64,000 nucleotides of DNA from JAZGGS01 sp963764825 (GCA_963764825.1 CAVXUA010000005.1:208315-272314); one strand, 5' to 3'. Shown: positions 27,722-38,083, numbered from the stretch's first letter. Translations and numbers: made by a program. The notes: a model not told the origin generated them from the letters alone.

Positions 27722-29710
27722 TTAGTTAAACAACTCCCACGATAAACCAAATCTTATGCTGCTTTCCGGCATTGGGTAGTATGGTGTGACAAAATACTGG
27801 TTATCGAGCAAGTTTTCCCAAACAAAATAAACAATAGCAAGTTCCTGTATTTCTCCAATCAGTATAAAATCAAGTTTGTTTGATGGCTCAACTTCAACAA
27901 AAATTCGTTCTCCGCTGAAATTATTTCTTTTCCCAGTATAAAAAAAAGTAAATCCAGATTTGAGATTTAGATTGTCATCAAAAAATTTACTTTTTAAATA
28001 AAGTCCACCAACAAATTGTAATTCGGGCACACCAGTGTATTTGTTATCATTATCAATGAAATAGTAAGATGTATTTGTTTCAATTAATATCTTCCAAAAT
28101 TGGTAGTCTAGATTTGCTCCCACTCCTTCTACGTCTCCATATAAAGGATAAGCGGGATCAAGCAATACTAAGTTGTGCGGTTCAGTTAAATAAAAGTTAT
28201 TTCGTTTAAAATATTTTGCATCTGCAAAAAAGTCGTCATATTTGTATTTAAAACCGAACTCGATTGTCTCTATGTCTGTTGAATCGGCAAACTGTTTATG
28301 CCTTGAGTATCCCAAATAGGCTAGTAGTTCATCTTCAACTTTAAAGGTAATATCCGTGCCAAATCCTGATAAGTTATCTGCTTTGTTGTAACTAAAAGGT
28401 GAATTGTTCGATAGTTTTGCGTCTTTGTTGTTTACATCTAAATATCTGTAGAAAACCGAAGGAACAAGTTTGTCATCAAACAAATTAATAGATATAATAG
28501 ATGCAAAAGAGAATCTGTTAATATCATTAATATATTCTAAATCTTCTGAAGCAGGAATTGTCCGTCCTGAATAATCCGTTTCCAGTTTTTCATAAGTCCC
28601 AATAAGTTTTACATCAACAAAATCTATCTGATGATCATACATAAGCATTCCCCCTAACACTTTATCTTCATAGTACTCGTAAAGCTCAATTGTATCAACA
28701 ACATCATCCTGTTTGCTATCAATATAGCGATAGTAAAGTGATAAGTTTAATTTAGAATCATCAAAAGGTTTTACTAAAGTTCTTAAGCCAAAATTATGTT
28801 GTCCCGCTTCCAATATCCTGTTTGGATGAACAACCGGAGCTGATTGTGGATCGTAAATTACAGAGTTTATATCGCTGGTTATATTACGCACACTGTCAAT
28901 ATCAATTCCGCCGTTTAATCCAATTGATGAGCTAACAAAACTGTAAAGTCCTGCTATATTAACAGAATTAGAAGGAAAATACTTAAGATTTACGTTTGCC
29001 TGCCAGATAGAGAGATCAGTGTTCTTGTAAGTTTCATCAACGCTTCTATTGGTTACCTGGAAAGATAAATTCCAACGCTTTGCAATTTGCGCATTAAACT
29101 TTCCATCAATCATCGCTTCGCCGTTTGGTCCTTCATAATATCTTATTCTTGTATAAGGTTCGGGGGAAAGAAAATCCCGCATAATAAAATTTACAGCAAC
29201 AGGATTGTTATACGGTCCGTATAAAAATCCTCTTGGTGAAGGTACAATTTCAATTGAATCAACATCCTCGCTTTGAACAAGATTCAGATCTAAAGAGTTA
29301 GAGTACCTGTTATTCCTCAATACTCCATCCTGCAAATAACTTATCCCCCGGTTTCCCACACCATAAATAAATGTTTCGTGTGGCTGTCCAATAAATCCCA
29401 AATCACTAATAAAGCTAAGTGAGAAGGGTCGCAAAAGATCGCCGGTATAACGGTAAGAAGTAAATAAAAAGGTCTTTCGACCGATAATGGAACTTTCTCC
29501 CGAGAGTACCCCAGCAGTTATGGGAACAAGTGTGTCGGGCTGGATCTTTTGAAGAGTGCTTAAACTATCAATTACTAAAGTGGTGTCAGATTTTACAATT
29601 CTAAGTGAATCACCGCTTACAAATGAAGAGTCAACAAATAGAGTATCTGTTGTGTGAGCAGAAACACAAGAAATCAAAAATAAAAATATTGTGCAGAGAT
29701 GTTTGATCAT
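27722..29710 (-). CDS. TonB-dependent-receptor-like outer membrane protein
   Basis: A 662-residue exported protein with a signal peptide (HLCTIFLFLISCVSA). Residues about 100-195 resemble a TonB receptor plug: GNRGISYLQDGVLRN, VQSEDVDSIEIVPSPRGFLYG, NPVAVNFIMRD. The rest alternates hydrophobic/aromatic beta strands, as in a 22-strand barrel, ending in the aromatic-rich IRFGLSWELF typical of outer-membrane barrels. No clear TonB box is visible near the N-terminus, and the Ser/Thr/Asp-rich segment after the signal peptide is unusual. The ligand is unknown. It is convergent with the LytTR regulator across the palindromic repeat. Confidence 0.72.
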   Translation of the reverse strand: MIKHLCTIFLFLISCVSAHTTDTLFVDSSFVSGDSLRIVKSDTTLVIDSLSTLQKIQPDTLVPITAGVLSGESSIIGRKTFLFTSYRYTGDLLRPFSLSFISDLGFIGQPHETFIYGVGNRGISYLQDGVLRNNRYSNSLDLNLVQSEDVDSIEIVPSPRGFLYGPYNNPVAVNFIMRDFLSPEPYTRIRYYEGPNGEAMIDGKFNAQIAKRWNLSFQVTNRSVDETYKNTDLSIWQANVNLKYFPSNSVNIAGLYSFVSSSIGLNGGIDIDSVRNITSDINSVIYDPQSAPVVHPNRILEAGQHNFGLRTLVKPFDDSKLNLSLYYRYIDSKQDDVVDTIELYEYYEDKVLGGMLMYDHQIDFVDVKLIGTYEKLETDYSGRTIPASEDLEYINDINRFSFASIISINLFDDKLVPSVFYRYLDVNNKDAKLSNNSPFSYNKADNLSGFGTDITFKVEDELLAYLGYSRHKQFADSTDIETIEFGFKYKYDDFFADAKYFKRNNFYLTEPHNLVLLDPAYPLYGDVEGVGANLDYQFWKILIETNTSYYFIDNDNKYTGVPELQFVGGLYLKSKFFDDNLNLKSGFTFFYTGKRNNFSGERIFVEVEPSNKLDFILIGEIQELAIVYFVWENLLDNQYFVTPYYPMPESSIRFGLSWELFN

Positions 29711-29951
29711 TAAAAACGTGATTTAGAATTTTCATTCAAAATGATTATCAAAATAGTTAATAAAAAAGAAAGCAACAAAGTAAATCAAGTTTCATAAATA
29801 TATTACAACCTGTCATCCTTTCCAAACCCCCTAATAACAAGGGCTGAAAGTAAATTAATATTTTCAGATATTCCCTAAATTCATTTTGATTAGTCCAAAT
29901 TATTTTTATTTTCACAATGTAAACAAAAACAATTAATTAAGGAGAGAAGCT

Positions 29952-30260
29952 ATGGCTGCTAAATCATTAACAAAGGGTGAAATTATTACTCACCTTGCTA
30001 AAAAAACCGGGACAACCAAAAAAGTTGCAAACCAGTTTTTAGATGAATTCGTATTGCTTTCTTACAAAGAAGCAAAAAAGGATTTTACAATCCCCGGCTT
30101 AGGTAAACTTACAGTTGTAAACAGGAAAAAAAGAATGGGAAGAAATCCTGCTACAGGTGAAACAATGGTTATTCCTGCAAAGAGTGTTCTTAAGTTTAAA
30201 ATTGGTAAACCAGCACAGGATGCAGTTTTTCCATCAGCAAAGAAAACTAAAAGAAGATAA
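29952..30260 (+). CDS. HU-family DNA-binding protein
   Basis: A nucleoid-associated histone-like protein of 102 residues. It has the HU/IHF fold: MAAKSLTKGEIITHLA, then FTIPGLGKLTVVNRKKRMGRNPATGE with the DNA-intercalating Arg-Asn-Pro arm. A basic C-terminal tail (AKKTKRR) is slightly longer than in E. coli HU. A good ribosome site, AAGGAG, lies at 29940-29945. It is monocistronic and ended by the terminator at 30291. Upstream, 29711-29951 is non-coding and AT-rich, and probably holds its promoter. Confidence 0.93.
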   Translation: MAAKSLTKGEIITHLAKKTGTTKKVANQFLDEFVLLSYKEAKKDFTIPGLGKLTVVNRKKRMGRNPATGETMVIPAKSVLKFKIGKPAQDAVFPSAKKTKRR

Positions 30261-30290
30261 TAATTAGTTCATCTTTTAGTTGCATTTTAC

Positions 30291-30317
30291 AAGCCCGTTT
30301 TTTAGCGGGCTTTTTTT
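30291..30317 (+). terminator. Rho-independent terminator after the HU gene
   Basis: AGCCCG / CGGGCT stem around a TTTTTTAG loop, followed by T7, 30 bases after the stop of the HU gene. Confidence 0.88.
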
Positions 30318-30362
30318 ATATATTTTTAAGCAGTTTAACTTTATTTAAATCAATTTATAATT

Positions 30363-31697
30363 ATGATAATAAGAATCTTCGTAACTATAGCTTTATTAGG
30401 AATTTTACTGCCAGCCTGTAGTGATAAAACTGATCTGCCGCAAAAAGGAGAATTAGAATTGAAAATGAATGACATTGCCGAACAATATGTAAAGCTTGTT
30501 CTTGAAATAGGACTTTACAAACAGGATTACGTTGATGCATATTACGGACCAGAAGAATGGAAACCGCTTAATACCTCAGTCCATAAAGTTGATTCAACTG
30601 TAATTCTTTCACTTACAGAAAAGGTTGACGATTTGCTGAACAAGCTTGAAGCACTAAGTGAATACGAGGCAACCGGGCTTGAAACGCAGCGATTCAGGTT
30701 TTTATATAAGCAGCTGTTATCTGCAAAAGGAATGATCAGTATATTAGCTGGTGCTGAATTTACCTTCGACATCGAAGCAAAAATTCTTTATGATGCAGAA
30801 CCTCCTCAAAATTCACAAGAGCATTTTCAAAAAATTCTTGATGAGTTGGATAAGATAGTTCCCGGTGAAGGTAATCTCTCAAAACGACTTAATGATTTTA
30901 GGAACCAATTCATCATCCCGGCGGAAAAACTTGATATGGTATTTGCAGCTGCCATAAACGAGTGCCGAAACAGAACTTCTAAATATATTGAGCTGCCTGA
31001 GGGAGAGAGTTTTAAAGTTGAATATGTAAATGATAAACCCTGGGGAGCATATAACTGGTATAAAGGAAACAGCTTTAGTGTTATTCAGGTAAATACTGAT
31101 CTTCCGGTTTACATAGACCGGGCGGTTGATCTTGCTGCACATGAGGGTTACCCGGGGCATCATGTTTACAATGCATTGCTTGAGAAGAAACTTACAAAAC
31201 AGAAAGGTTGGAAAGAGTTTTCTGTTTATCCCTTGTTTAGCCCGATTTCTCTTATTGCTGAAGGAACCGCAAACTTTGGAATCGAAATGGCTTTCACTAA
31301 AAACTCCAGGATGAAATTTGAAAAAGAGGTGCTATTCCCGCTGGCAAACCTGGATTCAAGCAAAGTAGAACTTTACTATAAAATTTTAGATCTTACTGAT
31401 AAACTTAGCTACGCTGGTAATGAAGCAGCCCGTAATTTCCTTGATGGGATTTGGGACAGAGAGGAAACACTTAACTACATGGTAAACTTTTCTCTTCGCT
31501 CAAAAGAGAGAGCTGTAAAATCACTTGAGTTTATTGAAAAGTACAGAGCGTATGTTATTAATTATAACCTGGGTAAAGATATTGTGAAGGATTACATTGA
31601 GAGAAACGGTGGATTAGCAGAATACCCTGAAAGAAGGTGGCAGTTATTTGAAGAGTTACTATCAACACCACTAACACCATCAGGATTGATAGAGTAA
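30363..31697 (+). CDS. DUF885-family metallopeptidase-like lipoprotein
   Basis: A 444-residue exported lipoprotein: the signal peptide ends in the lipobox LLPAC (Cys near residue 19). The DUF885 family is related to M32-type carboxypeptidases, and the putative zinc motif is visible as LAAHEGYPGHHVYN (HExxxxHH-like) near residue 260, with EGTANFG about 40 residues on supplying the likely third ligand. Substrate unknown; a periplasmic peptidase role is inferred. It is convergent with the DUF4922 gene with no base between the two stop codons. Confidence 0.82.
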   Translation: MIIRIFVTIALLGILLPACSDKTDLPQKGELELKMNDIAEQYVKLVLEIGLYKQDYVDAYYGPEEWKPLNTSVHKVDSTVILSLTEKVDDLLNKLEALSEYEATGLETQRFRFLYKQLLSAKGMISILAGAEFTFDIEAKILYDAEPPQNSQEHFQKILDELDKIVPGEGNLSKRLNDFRNQFIIPAEKLDMVFAAAINECRNRTSKYIELPEGESFKVEYVNDKPWGAYNWYKGNSFSVIQVNTDLPVYIDRAVDLAAHEGYPGHHVYNALLEKKLTKQKGWKEFSVYPLFSPISLIAEGTANFGIEMAFTKNSRMKFEKEVLFPLANLDSSKVELYYKILDLTDKLSYAGNEAARNFLDGIWDREETLNYMVNFSLRSKERAVKSLEFIEKYRAYVINYNLGKDIVKDYIERNGGLAEYPERRWQLFEELLSTPLTPSGLIE

Positions 31698-32717
31698 TTA
31701 TTTAAATTTTTCTTCCAGAACCCTATTCAGTTTATTGAAAACATCCTCATTTAAGGAAACTTCTGTAAAGACTTTTTTAATTAAATCCTTATTAATCCTG
31801 TCAAAATCTTTTTCGCGCGGAGTTATTAGCAACCCACCTAAATCAACGGCGGCAGGACTGATCAATAGTTGATCTTCCCCTCTGCTGTAAAAAAATTCCG
31901 GTCTGTGTTTATTTCTTAAGAAAATTATTATGCTCCAACCATATTCAGCATTATAGGTAGAAATAATATTAAACATCGGCTCGATGCTTATCGTAGATAT
32001 TTCAGCGTAAACTTTGTAAAATATTTTAAACGCTTTAATAATATTTTTCTCTTCTGTTGATTCGATAACTAAGAACCTGCGCAACCCGTCAGCTACGCTG
32101 GTTACCATTAACTCCTCATTATCCAGAATAAATTTGCCATATTCATTCTTCAATTGATGATGGTCATCTTCAATTGGCATATAGTTTATACTACCCGCCT
32201 GAAAGTGAAAATGATCGGGGGCTGATGCACCGCAAGTGGGACCGTTGTAAATAAGAGAATAGTCACTTGAAAGTTGTTTTGTAATTTCCAGCATTCCTTC
32301 CAAGTGATCAATAATATTCTGGGGTTCGTGCTTTAGTGAGCTTATTGCAAAATGTTTTGGAAAAATCGGGAACGGGTTGCAAAGAAGTAAATACTTATTA
32401 GCAAGTAAGATTCCCTGTTGAGGTTTTGGTAAGTTTTCAACACATAAAAAACACTTGCGATTGTTTATTGATACATCATCGGTTTTTGCAGAAGATGATT
32501 TAACCCTGCCGGGGTTGTATTGTACTTTTATTTTAGATCCATCAAACCGGAACTCTTTTGTTTTTATATCATCAAGAGCATTGTATCTTTCTTTTAATAA
32601 GTTCCACTTTATCAGTTGTTGTTCAAATAAAATTGATGCTGCTTTTCCATAATTTCCTTCACTTACATAAAAATCAATATCGCTGTTATTTATAATTTTA
32701 TTTTTTTTCAAACTCAA
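31698..32717 (-). CDS. DUF4922 HIT-like nucleotidyl phosphorylase/transferase
   Basis: A 339-residue cytoplasmic protein of the DUF4922 family. The HIT-type catalytic motif is DHFHFQAGS (HxHxQ) near residue 168, following the NGPTCGASA loop. FLCVENLPKPQQG and YLLLCNPFPIFPKHFA match the ATP-adenylyltransferase/GDP-glucose-phosphorylase layout. Family members are expected to transfer nucleotide groups to or from sugar phosphates; the substrate here is not known. Its ATG overlaps the end of the glycosyltransferase gene by four bases, so the two are coupled, which suggests a sugar-nucleotide link. Confidence 0.78.
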   Translation of the reverse strand: MSLKKNKIINNSDIDFYVSEGNYGKAASILFEQQLIKWNLLKERYNALDDIKTKEFRFDGSKIKVQYNPGRVKSSSAKTDDVSINNRKCFLCVENLPKPQQGILLANKYLLLCNPFPIFPKHFAISSLKHEPQNIIDHLEGMLEITKQLSSDYSLIYNGPTCGASAPDHFHFQAGSINYMPIEDDHHQLKNEYGKFILDNEELMVTSVADGLRRFLVIESTEEKNIIKAFKIFYKVYAEISTISIEPMFNIISTYNAEYGWSIIIFLRNKHRPEFFYSRGEDQLLISPAAVDLGGLLITPREKDFDRINKDLIKKVFTEVSLNEDVFNKLNRVLEEKFK

Positions 32718-34206
32718 TTATTCCCGTTTTGTCTTAAACGATTAAGTTCTTGCCTTGTTTTAATTTCTTCAGATCTTATTTGATCCTTATAGAAATTGTT
32801 TTCATTCTCCTTCTCGATTGTTAACGAAGTATCTGTGTTTCCCTCCCACCTTCGGCAAATATATACCGATTCGTAAATTCTTCCGATTTTATAATCTCTG
32901 CATAGAGCAAGCCCAACAGCGTAATCTTCGCCATAACTCACATCTGGGAATTTGATTTTGCGTACAACAGGGGTGTAAAATGCACGCGGCGCACCAAGCC
33001 CATTGATTCTTAATGCATTATTCGGTCCGTTCGCAGGAGTCCATTCTTTATGATCAATAATACCGGGAGGAATTTCATTAAGATTAAAATCTGTTAGCTT
33101 ATAGCTTCCAATTACCATCGCACATTTATCTTCATAAAACTTATCTACAATTTTTTGCAAAGTGTTTTCATCTAAATAAATATCATCACTATCTAGTTGA
33201 ACTGAAAACCTACCGCACTTTGGATGATAAATCGCTTCATTCCAGCAGCCGCCAATGCCAAGCTCTCTGCTAAGCGGAATATAATGAATGACACTACTAT
33301 TTTTTACTGATAAAGAATTTAATATATCAGTAGTTCCATCAGTTGAATGGTTATCAACTACAATAATATTGTATTTAAAATTAGATTTTTGTGTTAGTGC
33401 AGATTCAATGCATCTTTTATAGTTTTTTCCCTGTTTTTTACGGGAATTATTATTGAAGCTTCAACTGTAAAATCATCTTCTTTTAAAGTTACCTCTTTAA
33501 AACCGGGCTCCAGGTATGCACCAATTTTCTTTAGGTGATAAGTGGCAGCTGTTTCCATTTCAAGTTGCAGTTCTCTATTAGCCGGATCAACATATCTGAA
33601 AAGTTTTTCATCACAATTTTCATTTTCGAATTTTTCAACAAAATAGAGGGGCATAGAAATTCTTTCAATTGAAAATTTGCGCGAAACTGCCAATCGCAAT
33701 TGGTATAAACCTGAAAACAATGAATCACTTTGTTCGTCCTGCAATTCTTTACAAGCTAATTGTAAAGCATTCTTTTTTAGAAAAATTAGTGGGCCAAAAT
33801 CAAAGTCATCTCTCATACTCCCAGGCTGATAATCAATAAGCGGATGCAATTTTGCTTCATTGTTATCTCTAACAAAATAATCCGAGTAGAATAACCCAGC
33901 ATTACTATTTACAGATTTATCCAGAAACTGTTCGATTGTACTTCCCAAAATTTCTAATGAACATTGATTTGTTATAAAAATAATGTGCTCACTTATAACA
34001 TTCTCGCAAATAAATTTTATAACCTTTCTGCTAAATAGATGAGAAGATTTTACAATGAGATTTTGTGTTTTTGTATCTATGGTTTCTTTATCAGAAATAA
34101 AAATGAATTGATCAACATATTTTATGTTATCCAGTTGTTTAATTGTTTTTAGAATCGCCTGGTTATTATAAAAAGGAATAACAATAGATATTTTAAGTGG
34201 TTGCAC
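32714..34206 (-). CDS. Glycosyltransferase family 2 protein with two GT-A-like regions, one frameshift
   Basis: About 497 residues. An N-terminal GT2-like region begins ISIVIPFYNNQAILKTI. A second GT2 domain begins at ASIIIPVKNREKTIKDAL (about residue 250) and has VVDNHSTDGTTDIL and the DxD-type metal site QLDSDDIYLDENT. The frame ends at 33394 right after the second IIIPVKNREKT motif and continues in another frame from SALTQKSNFKYNIIVVDNH, so one base is missing or added near 33405. The first domain lacks an obvious DxD and may be degenerate. No membrane helix is seen. It lies between SpoIID and DUF4922, overlapping the latter. Acceptor and donor are unknown. Confidence 0.8.
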
Positions 34207-34320
34207 TTATAAACTTTATGTTAATGATTTATTTTCTTAACAGCTTATATAATTAGTACTTGTTGATAATAAATATTTTTGGTTCTCAAAGGCTGTAAAA
34301 TAGGTTATTATTTCATCTAC

Positions 34321-35666
34321 TTATGAATAAGTCTTTCGAATGTTTGCGCCAGAAAAGTAGTGAAGTAAAATTTCATCAAACAAGTGACCTTTTTCAGCCA
34401 TCACTGCTGCCCCTAATCTGGCAAAGCCCAACACCATGCCCCCATCCGGCTCCGTGTAAAATAAATTTGTCGGGGATGATCCTTTTCGCCATCCGCTTTT
34501 TCAATTACAATTGCTGAACTGTAAAGATGAGATTCAGATAATGCTCTTCTTATTTCCAGTTCTTTTCCTATCGTTAAAGTTTTTTTAGTACCGATGATTT
34601 TTAGTTTTGTAATGCGGGATGATTTTCCCCTTTCAACTGGAACAAGGTCAATTATTTGTCCAAAGTCTTCGCCAGTTTTTTTCTTTATAAGATTTGCTAT
34701 TACTTTCTGGTTATATTCAATTCTCCATCTATAAAAGTCTGTGGTTTCCCGATCGTAGTCAACAAGTATCTGGGTAAGTATTTTTTTATCGCTTGTATTA
34801 CAATATGAATTTGGATTACCCAGAATCCACTTTCTTGCTTTTTTCTCATCAGAAAAATCAAGTGTGTAATTTTCCGGTTCATATTTATAATCTATAATCG
34901 ATTTTAAGTAACTGATTTCCACAGGTTCCCAAACATTTTCGTAAGTCTCCGTAATGCCGCCGCAGCATTTTGAATAACGTGTATCACATATTTCATTTCC
35001 ACTAAGTAATACAATTCCCCTTGTTGAGGAAACAGCATCATAAACCGCCTGGGTAGTAACCTTAGTAACTCCCTGGAATCTTTGGCAATGATCATCGGCA
35101 CACACATCAAAAAGTTTATGATCTGTTTTATCATACCATTTAATTCGTTCGTCATCATTTGCTTTGCTCACTGCAATTTTCGTTTTCTTTTTTTCTAAGC
35201 CGGAAACTTGTGCAAGCACCCAACTTCTTGCAATAATGGCGTGTGCCTTTAATAATTCCAGTGAACTTTTTGCATTCATTTCTGAGGAAATAACACTTAC
35301 AAGGTAACTTTCCAATGGTATACAATTAATCGCAACTATATTTTCTTCATCTCTTAAAAGTTTAAGAGAATAATTAAATCTCTGTTTCTCTTTCCGTTCC
35401 CAGTGAAAACTTTTTCCGATTACAACATCACGAATTAAAAATGATTCGGAAACCGGCTCAGTTGGTTCAAAAACTATTTCGTTTTTAGCCTCAAGTTTTT
35501 TAGATGCGCTCTTACAAACAACTACGTTATTTACAATTTCAGCTGTAAATATTCCGCTAAAAGTTTCTTTAAAACCAAAAACTCTGAAGTCTCCGTATAG
35601 TTCGAAATTAATCTTTCTATCTGAAACAACTCCTACGCATATTTCAGGTTCTTCTGCCGGTATCAT
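34321..35666 (-). CDS. SpoIID/LytB domain protein, two frameshifts
   Basis: SpoIID-fold protein; relatives are amidase enhancers or lytic transglycosylases acting on peptidoglycan. The core is visible as LESYLVSVISSEMNAKSSLELLKAHAIIARSW (from about residue 127). The end should carry the family signature GAGWGHGVGLCQ; this appears only after correcting a C4 run near 34474 and one extra base near 34414. After that the frame runs through GAAVMAEKGHLFDEILLHYF to TAA at 34321. There is no signal peptide, unlike sporulation SpoIID. It lies 115 bases upstream of the glycosyltransferase gene and may head a three-gene unit. Confidence 0.85.
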
Positions 35667-35842
35667 TCTTATAAGATTTTATTTATTAAAAATTACTGCC
35701 AACCTAACAGATTTTTCGAGCAAAATATAAGCATTACTTTCAAATGTTGTTTGCATCATGTTTATTCTCTTTATGGAATCTTAATTCGATTCTGTTTAAT
35801 TTAAGTTAGGTTATAAATGAATTTCGGTAAAGTGTTTTTGAT

Positions 35843-36766
35843 ATGAAAAAAAATTTTAACGAAAATATATCAATAATAGGATTCCCAATCGATCTTGGAT
35901 CCGGCAGGCGTGGGGTTGATATGGGTCCTTCGGCTTTGCGAATTGCCGGTTTACAAAGCAAGCTGAAAGACCTTGGTTATAAAGTGAATGATACGGGTGA
36001 TATAAAAATTGAGATTATGGAAAGACAGAAAATCGGAAATCTAAAATTGAGATACATTGATGAAATCCTTAAAACTTCCAGTACACTTGCTGCTAAGGTT
36101 GAATCAGTTTTAGATAAAAACAATTTCCCGCTCTGTATTGGCGGAGATCATTCTATGGCACTTGGAACAATTGCCGGAATTTCTTCCTATTGTAATAAGA
36201 ACAACCTTAAGCTCGGTGTAATATGGATAGATGCCCACACAGATATGAATACTGATAAGACTTCTCCTTCGGGAAATATTCATGGTATGCCTTTGGCAGC
36301 ATTGCTTGGATTAGGAAATATAAATCTTGTAAACATTTGCGGTTTTTCTCCAAAGTTACAACCGGAAAACTGTGCTATTATTGGAATAAGAAGCATTGAT
36401 GAAGAAGAGAAAAAAAATATAAAAAAAATGAAAATACCCGTTTATACAATGACCGAGATAGATAAAATGGGTATTCACAGAATAATAAATAAAATACTGC
36501 GGCAATTCGGAAAAACAGTTGATCATATTCATGTAAGTTTTGATGTGGATAGTGTTGATCCTACTGTTGCACCAGGAGTTGGAACCCCTGTGCCGGGAGG
36601 TCTCTCATACAGGGAAGCACACCTGCTTATGGAATCGATAGCGGAGTGTGGTTGCATGTCTTCTCTTGAAATTGCAGAATTAAATCCAATATTAGATCAT
36701 CAAAACAAATCTGCGGTATTTACTGCCGATCTTATTGCATCAAGTATGGGACAAAGAATTCTGTGA
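35843..36766 (+). CDS. rocF: Arginase
   Basis: Ureohydrolase that cleaves arginine to ornithine and urea with a binuclear Mn centre. Metal motifs are complete: GGDHSMALGTIAG, WIDAHTDMN and SFDVDSVDPTVAPG, and the arginase-specific specificity loop TSPSGNIHGMPLA is present. That loop favours arginase over agmatinase or formiminoglutamase. The start is ATG 35843 with IGFPIDLGSGRRGVDMGPSALR soon after; 307 residues, normal. The last bases overlap the start of a small membrane protein gene by four bases. No urease or ornithine genes are in the window. Confidence 0.93.
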   Translation: MKKNFNENISIIGFPIDLGSGRRGVDMGPSALRIAGLQSKLKDLGYKVNDTGDIKIEIMERQKIGNLKLRYIDEILKTSSTLAAKVESVLDKNNFPLCIGGDHSMALGTIAGISSYCNKNNLKLGVIWIDAHTDMNTDKTSPSGNIHGMPLAALLGLGNINLVNICGFSPKLQPENCAIIGIRSIDEEEKKNIKKMKIPVYTMTEIDKMGIHRIINKILRQFGKTVDHIHVSFDVDSVDPTVAPGVGTPVPGGLSYREAHLLMESIAECGCMSSLEIAELNPILDHQNKSAVFTADLIASSMGQRIL

Positions 36767-37269
36767 TAAAAAATCAATTGATAGGCATATTAACGGTATT
36801 ATTTATAGTTATTTCCGTTCTTCTAACCGTTTTCGAAATAGCATATGTAAGCGTAAACGATATCTTTGGTTATTCATTTATTATCCTTGGATCGAGTTTG
36901 GCTTACACTGCTTTTATTAAAAACAAGAAATTAATTGCCTTCATCGGTTCAGCAACTTTTCTAAGCGGCGTTTTACTTATTACACTCGATAACTTCGAAA
37001 TCTATATACAGAAGGATCTCGCTCTTCCAATAATTTTGATTATTACAGGATGTGGTTTGTTGATGAGCTACTTGACAGACTTTACAAAAAGAATTTTAAT
37101 GTTTCTCGCTCTAATTTTTCTTGGAGGAGGGTTTGCTCTTATAATTTTTCAGAAGTCGTTTGATTTTGGAATTTATTACAGATCTGTTTTATCATTAGCA
37201 ACCGTTTACTGGCCCATAATTGTTATAATGATCTTTGTGATAATCATTATCAACAGAACAGAAAAATAA
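36763..37269 (+). CDS. Small membrane protein of unknown function
   Basis: A 168-residue protein with five or six hydrophobic segments spaced by short loops, including LTVLFIVISVLLTVFEIAY, GYSFIILGSSLAYTAFI, ALPIILIITGCGLLMSYL and IIVIMIFVIIIINR at the end. Start GTG 36763 overlaps the arginase stop (GTGA), so it is translated with arginase. The layout resembles LiaF/DUF5668-type small membrane proteins, but I cannot assign a family. A role in transport or envelope sensing would be guesswork. Confidence 0.6.
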   Translation: MIKNQLIGILTVLFIVISVLLTVFEIAYVSVNDIFGYSFIILGSSLAYTAFIKNKKLIAFIGSATFLSGVLLITLDNFEIYIQKDLALPIILIITGCGLLMSYLTDFTKRILMFLALIFLGGGFALIIFQKSFDFGIYYRSVLSLATVYWPIIVIMIFVIIIINRTEK

Positions 37270-37313
37270 TATTATAGTTTTTATGATTAGGAAATAAAAA
37301 TGGCGGTATTCAA

Positions 37314-38078
37314 TTAAACTAAGTTTTCACTCTGCAAAATTGTGTGGGACTCATTTAATCCACTATGAAATTTATCTATCTCTTCCTTGTTACTACTTAT
37401 ATCACTTGAAAGAAGAAAATAAACCAGAGCCAAAAGAATAAGCGATACAACAAACAGAATAATGGAAAATAATTTATTCTTTTTATTCGCTCCTTCAAGG
37501 GCAGCAATTTCTTCTTTGTAACGTTTGTCTATATATTCAATTGTTCTCTGGCGTTCAAGCTTTTCATCAACAATCTTTTCAACTTTATCTTTTCCGCTTT
37601 TCTCCCCTATCTTCTCCTCGGCTTGCGATAAATCTAACGTATCTTCAGATAATACTGCAGAAAGATCCGGCTCACTAAGGGAATTACCCTCATCTACGCT
37701 AAACTTGACAGTTTCTTCAGTTAATACTTCATCAACTTCCCGTTCAGTTTTTAATTCGGGTTCGTCTTCTGTAATTTCAGGTTCAACTATTGCAGTTTCG
37801 ATTTCCGGAATAGGAGTAACTTCAGCTTGCTGTTTTACTTTTAATTCTTCAAGAATTTTATAAAGTTTACGGGCTACATTGTCTTTTAATTCAGAATCGG
37901 GAACTTCCAACTGTAATAAGATAGGAAGCATAGAAGTAAGATTTTGATATTCTCCCATAACATCCCAAGGAAAATCATCTCCGCTCACCATATATTCATT
38001 TAGCTCAGCATTCTCATCCTTATTCAGGCAACCTAAAGTTTTTGCTTTTATTAAATCTATTGCTTTTTTTCTATCCAC
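37314..38078 (-). CDS. Probable membrane anti-sigma factor
   Basis: A 254-residue protein directly downstream of an ECF sigma gene (5-base gap). Residues 1-75 are a helical domain (AIDLIKAKTLGCLNKDENAELNEYM) that probably binds sigma. They are followed by an acidic Pro/Glu-rich linker (residues about 85-160), a basic stretch, one membrane helix (LFSIILFVVSLILLALVYFLL, about 204-226) and a short periplasmic tail. No zinc-binding HxxxCxxC motif is present, and only one Cys is seen. Position and topology support the call; sequence alone would not. A single-pass anti-sigma could be cut by RseP in regulated proteolysis, but this is inference. Confidence 0.7.
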   Translation of the reverse strand: MDRKKAIDLIKAKTLGCLNKDENAELNEYMVSGDDFPWDVMGEYQNLTSMLPILLQLEVPDSELKDNVARKLYKILEELKVKQQAEVTPIPEIETAIVEPEITEDEPELKTEREVDEVLTEETVKFSVDEGNSLSEPDLSAVLSEDTLDLSQAEEKIGEKSGKDKVEKIVDEKLERQRTIEYIDKRYKEEIAALEGANKKNKLFSIILFVVSLILLALVYFLLSSDISSNKEEIDKFHSGLNESHTILQSENLV

Positions 38079-38083
38079 TTTAG

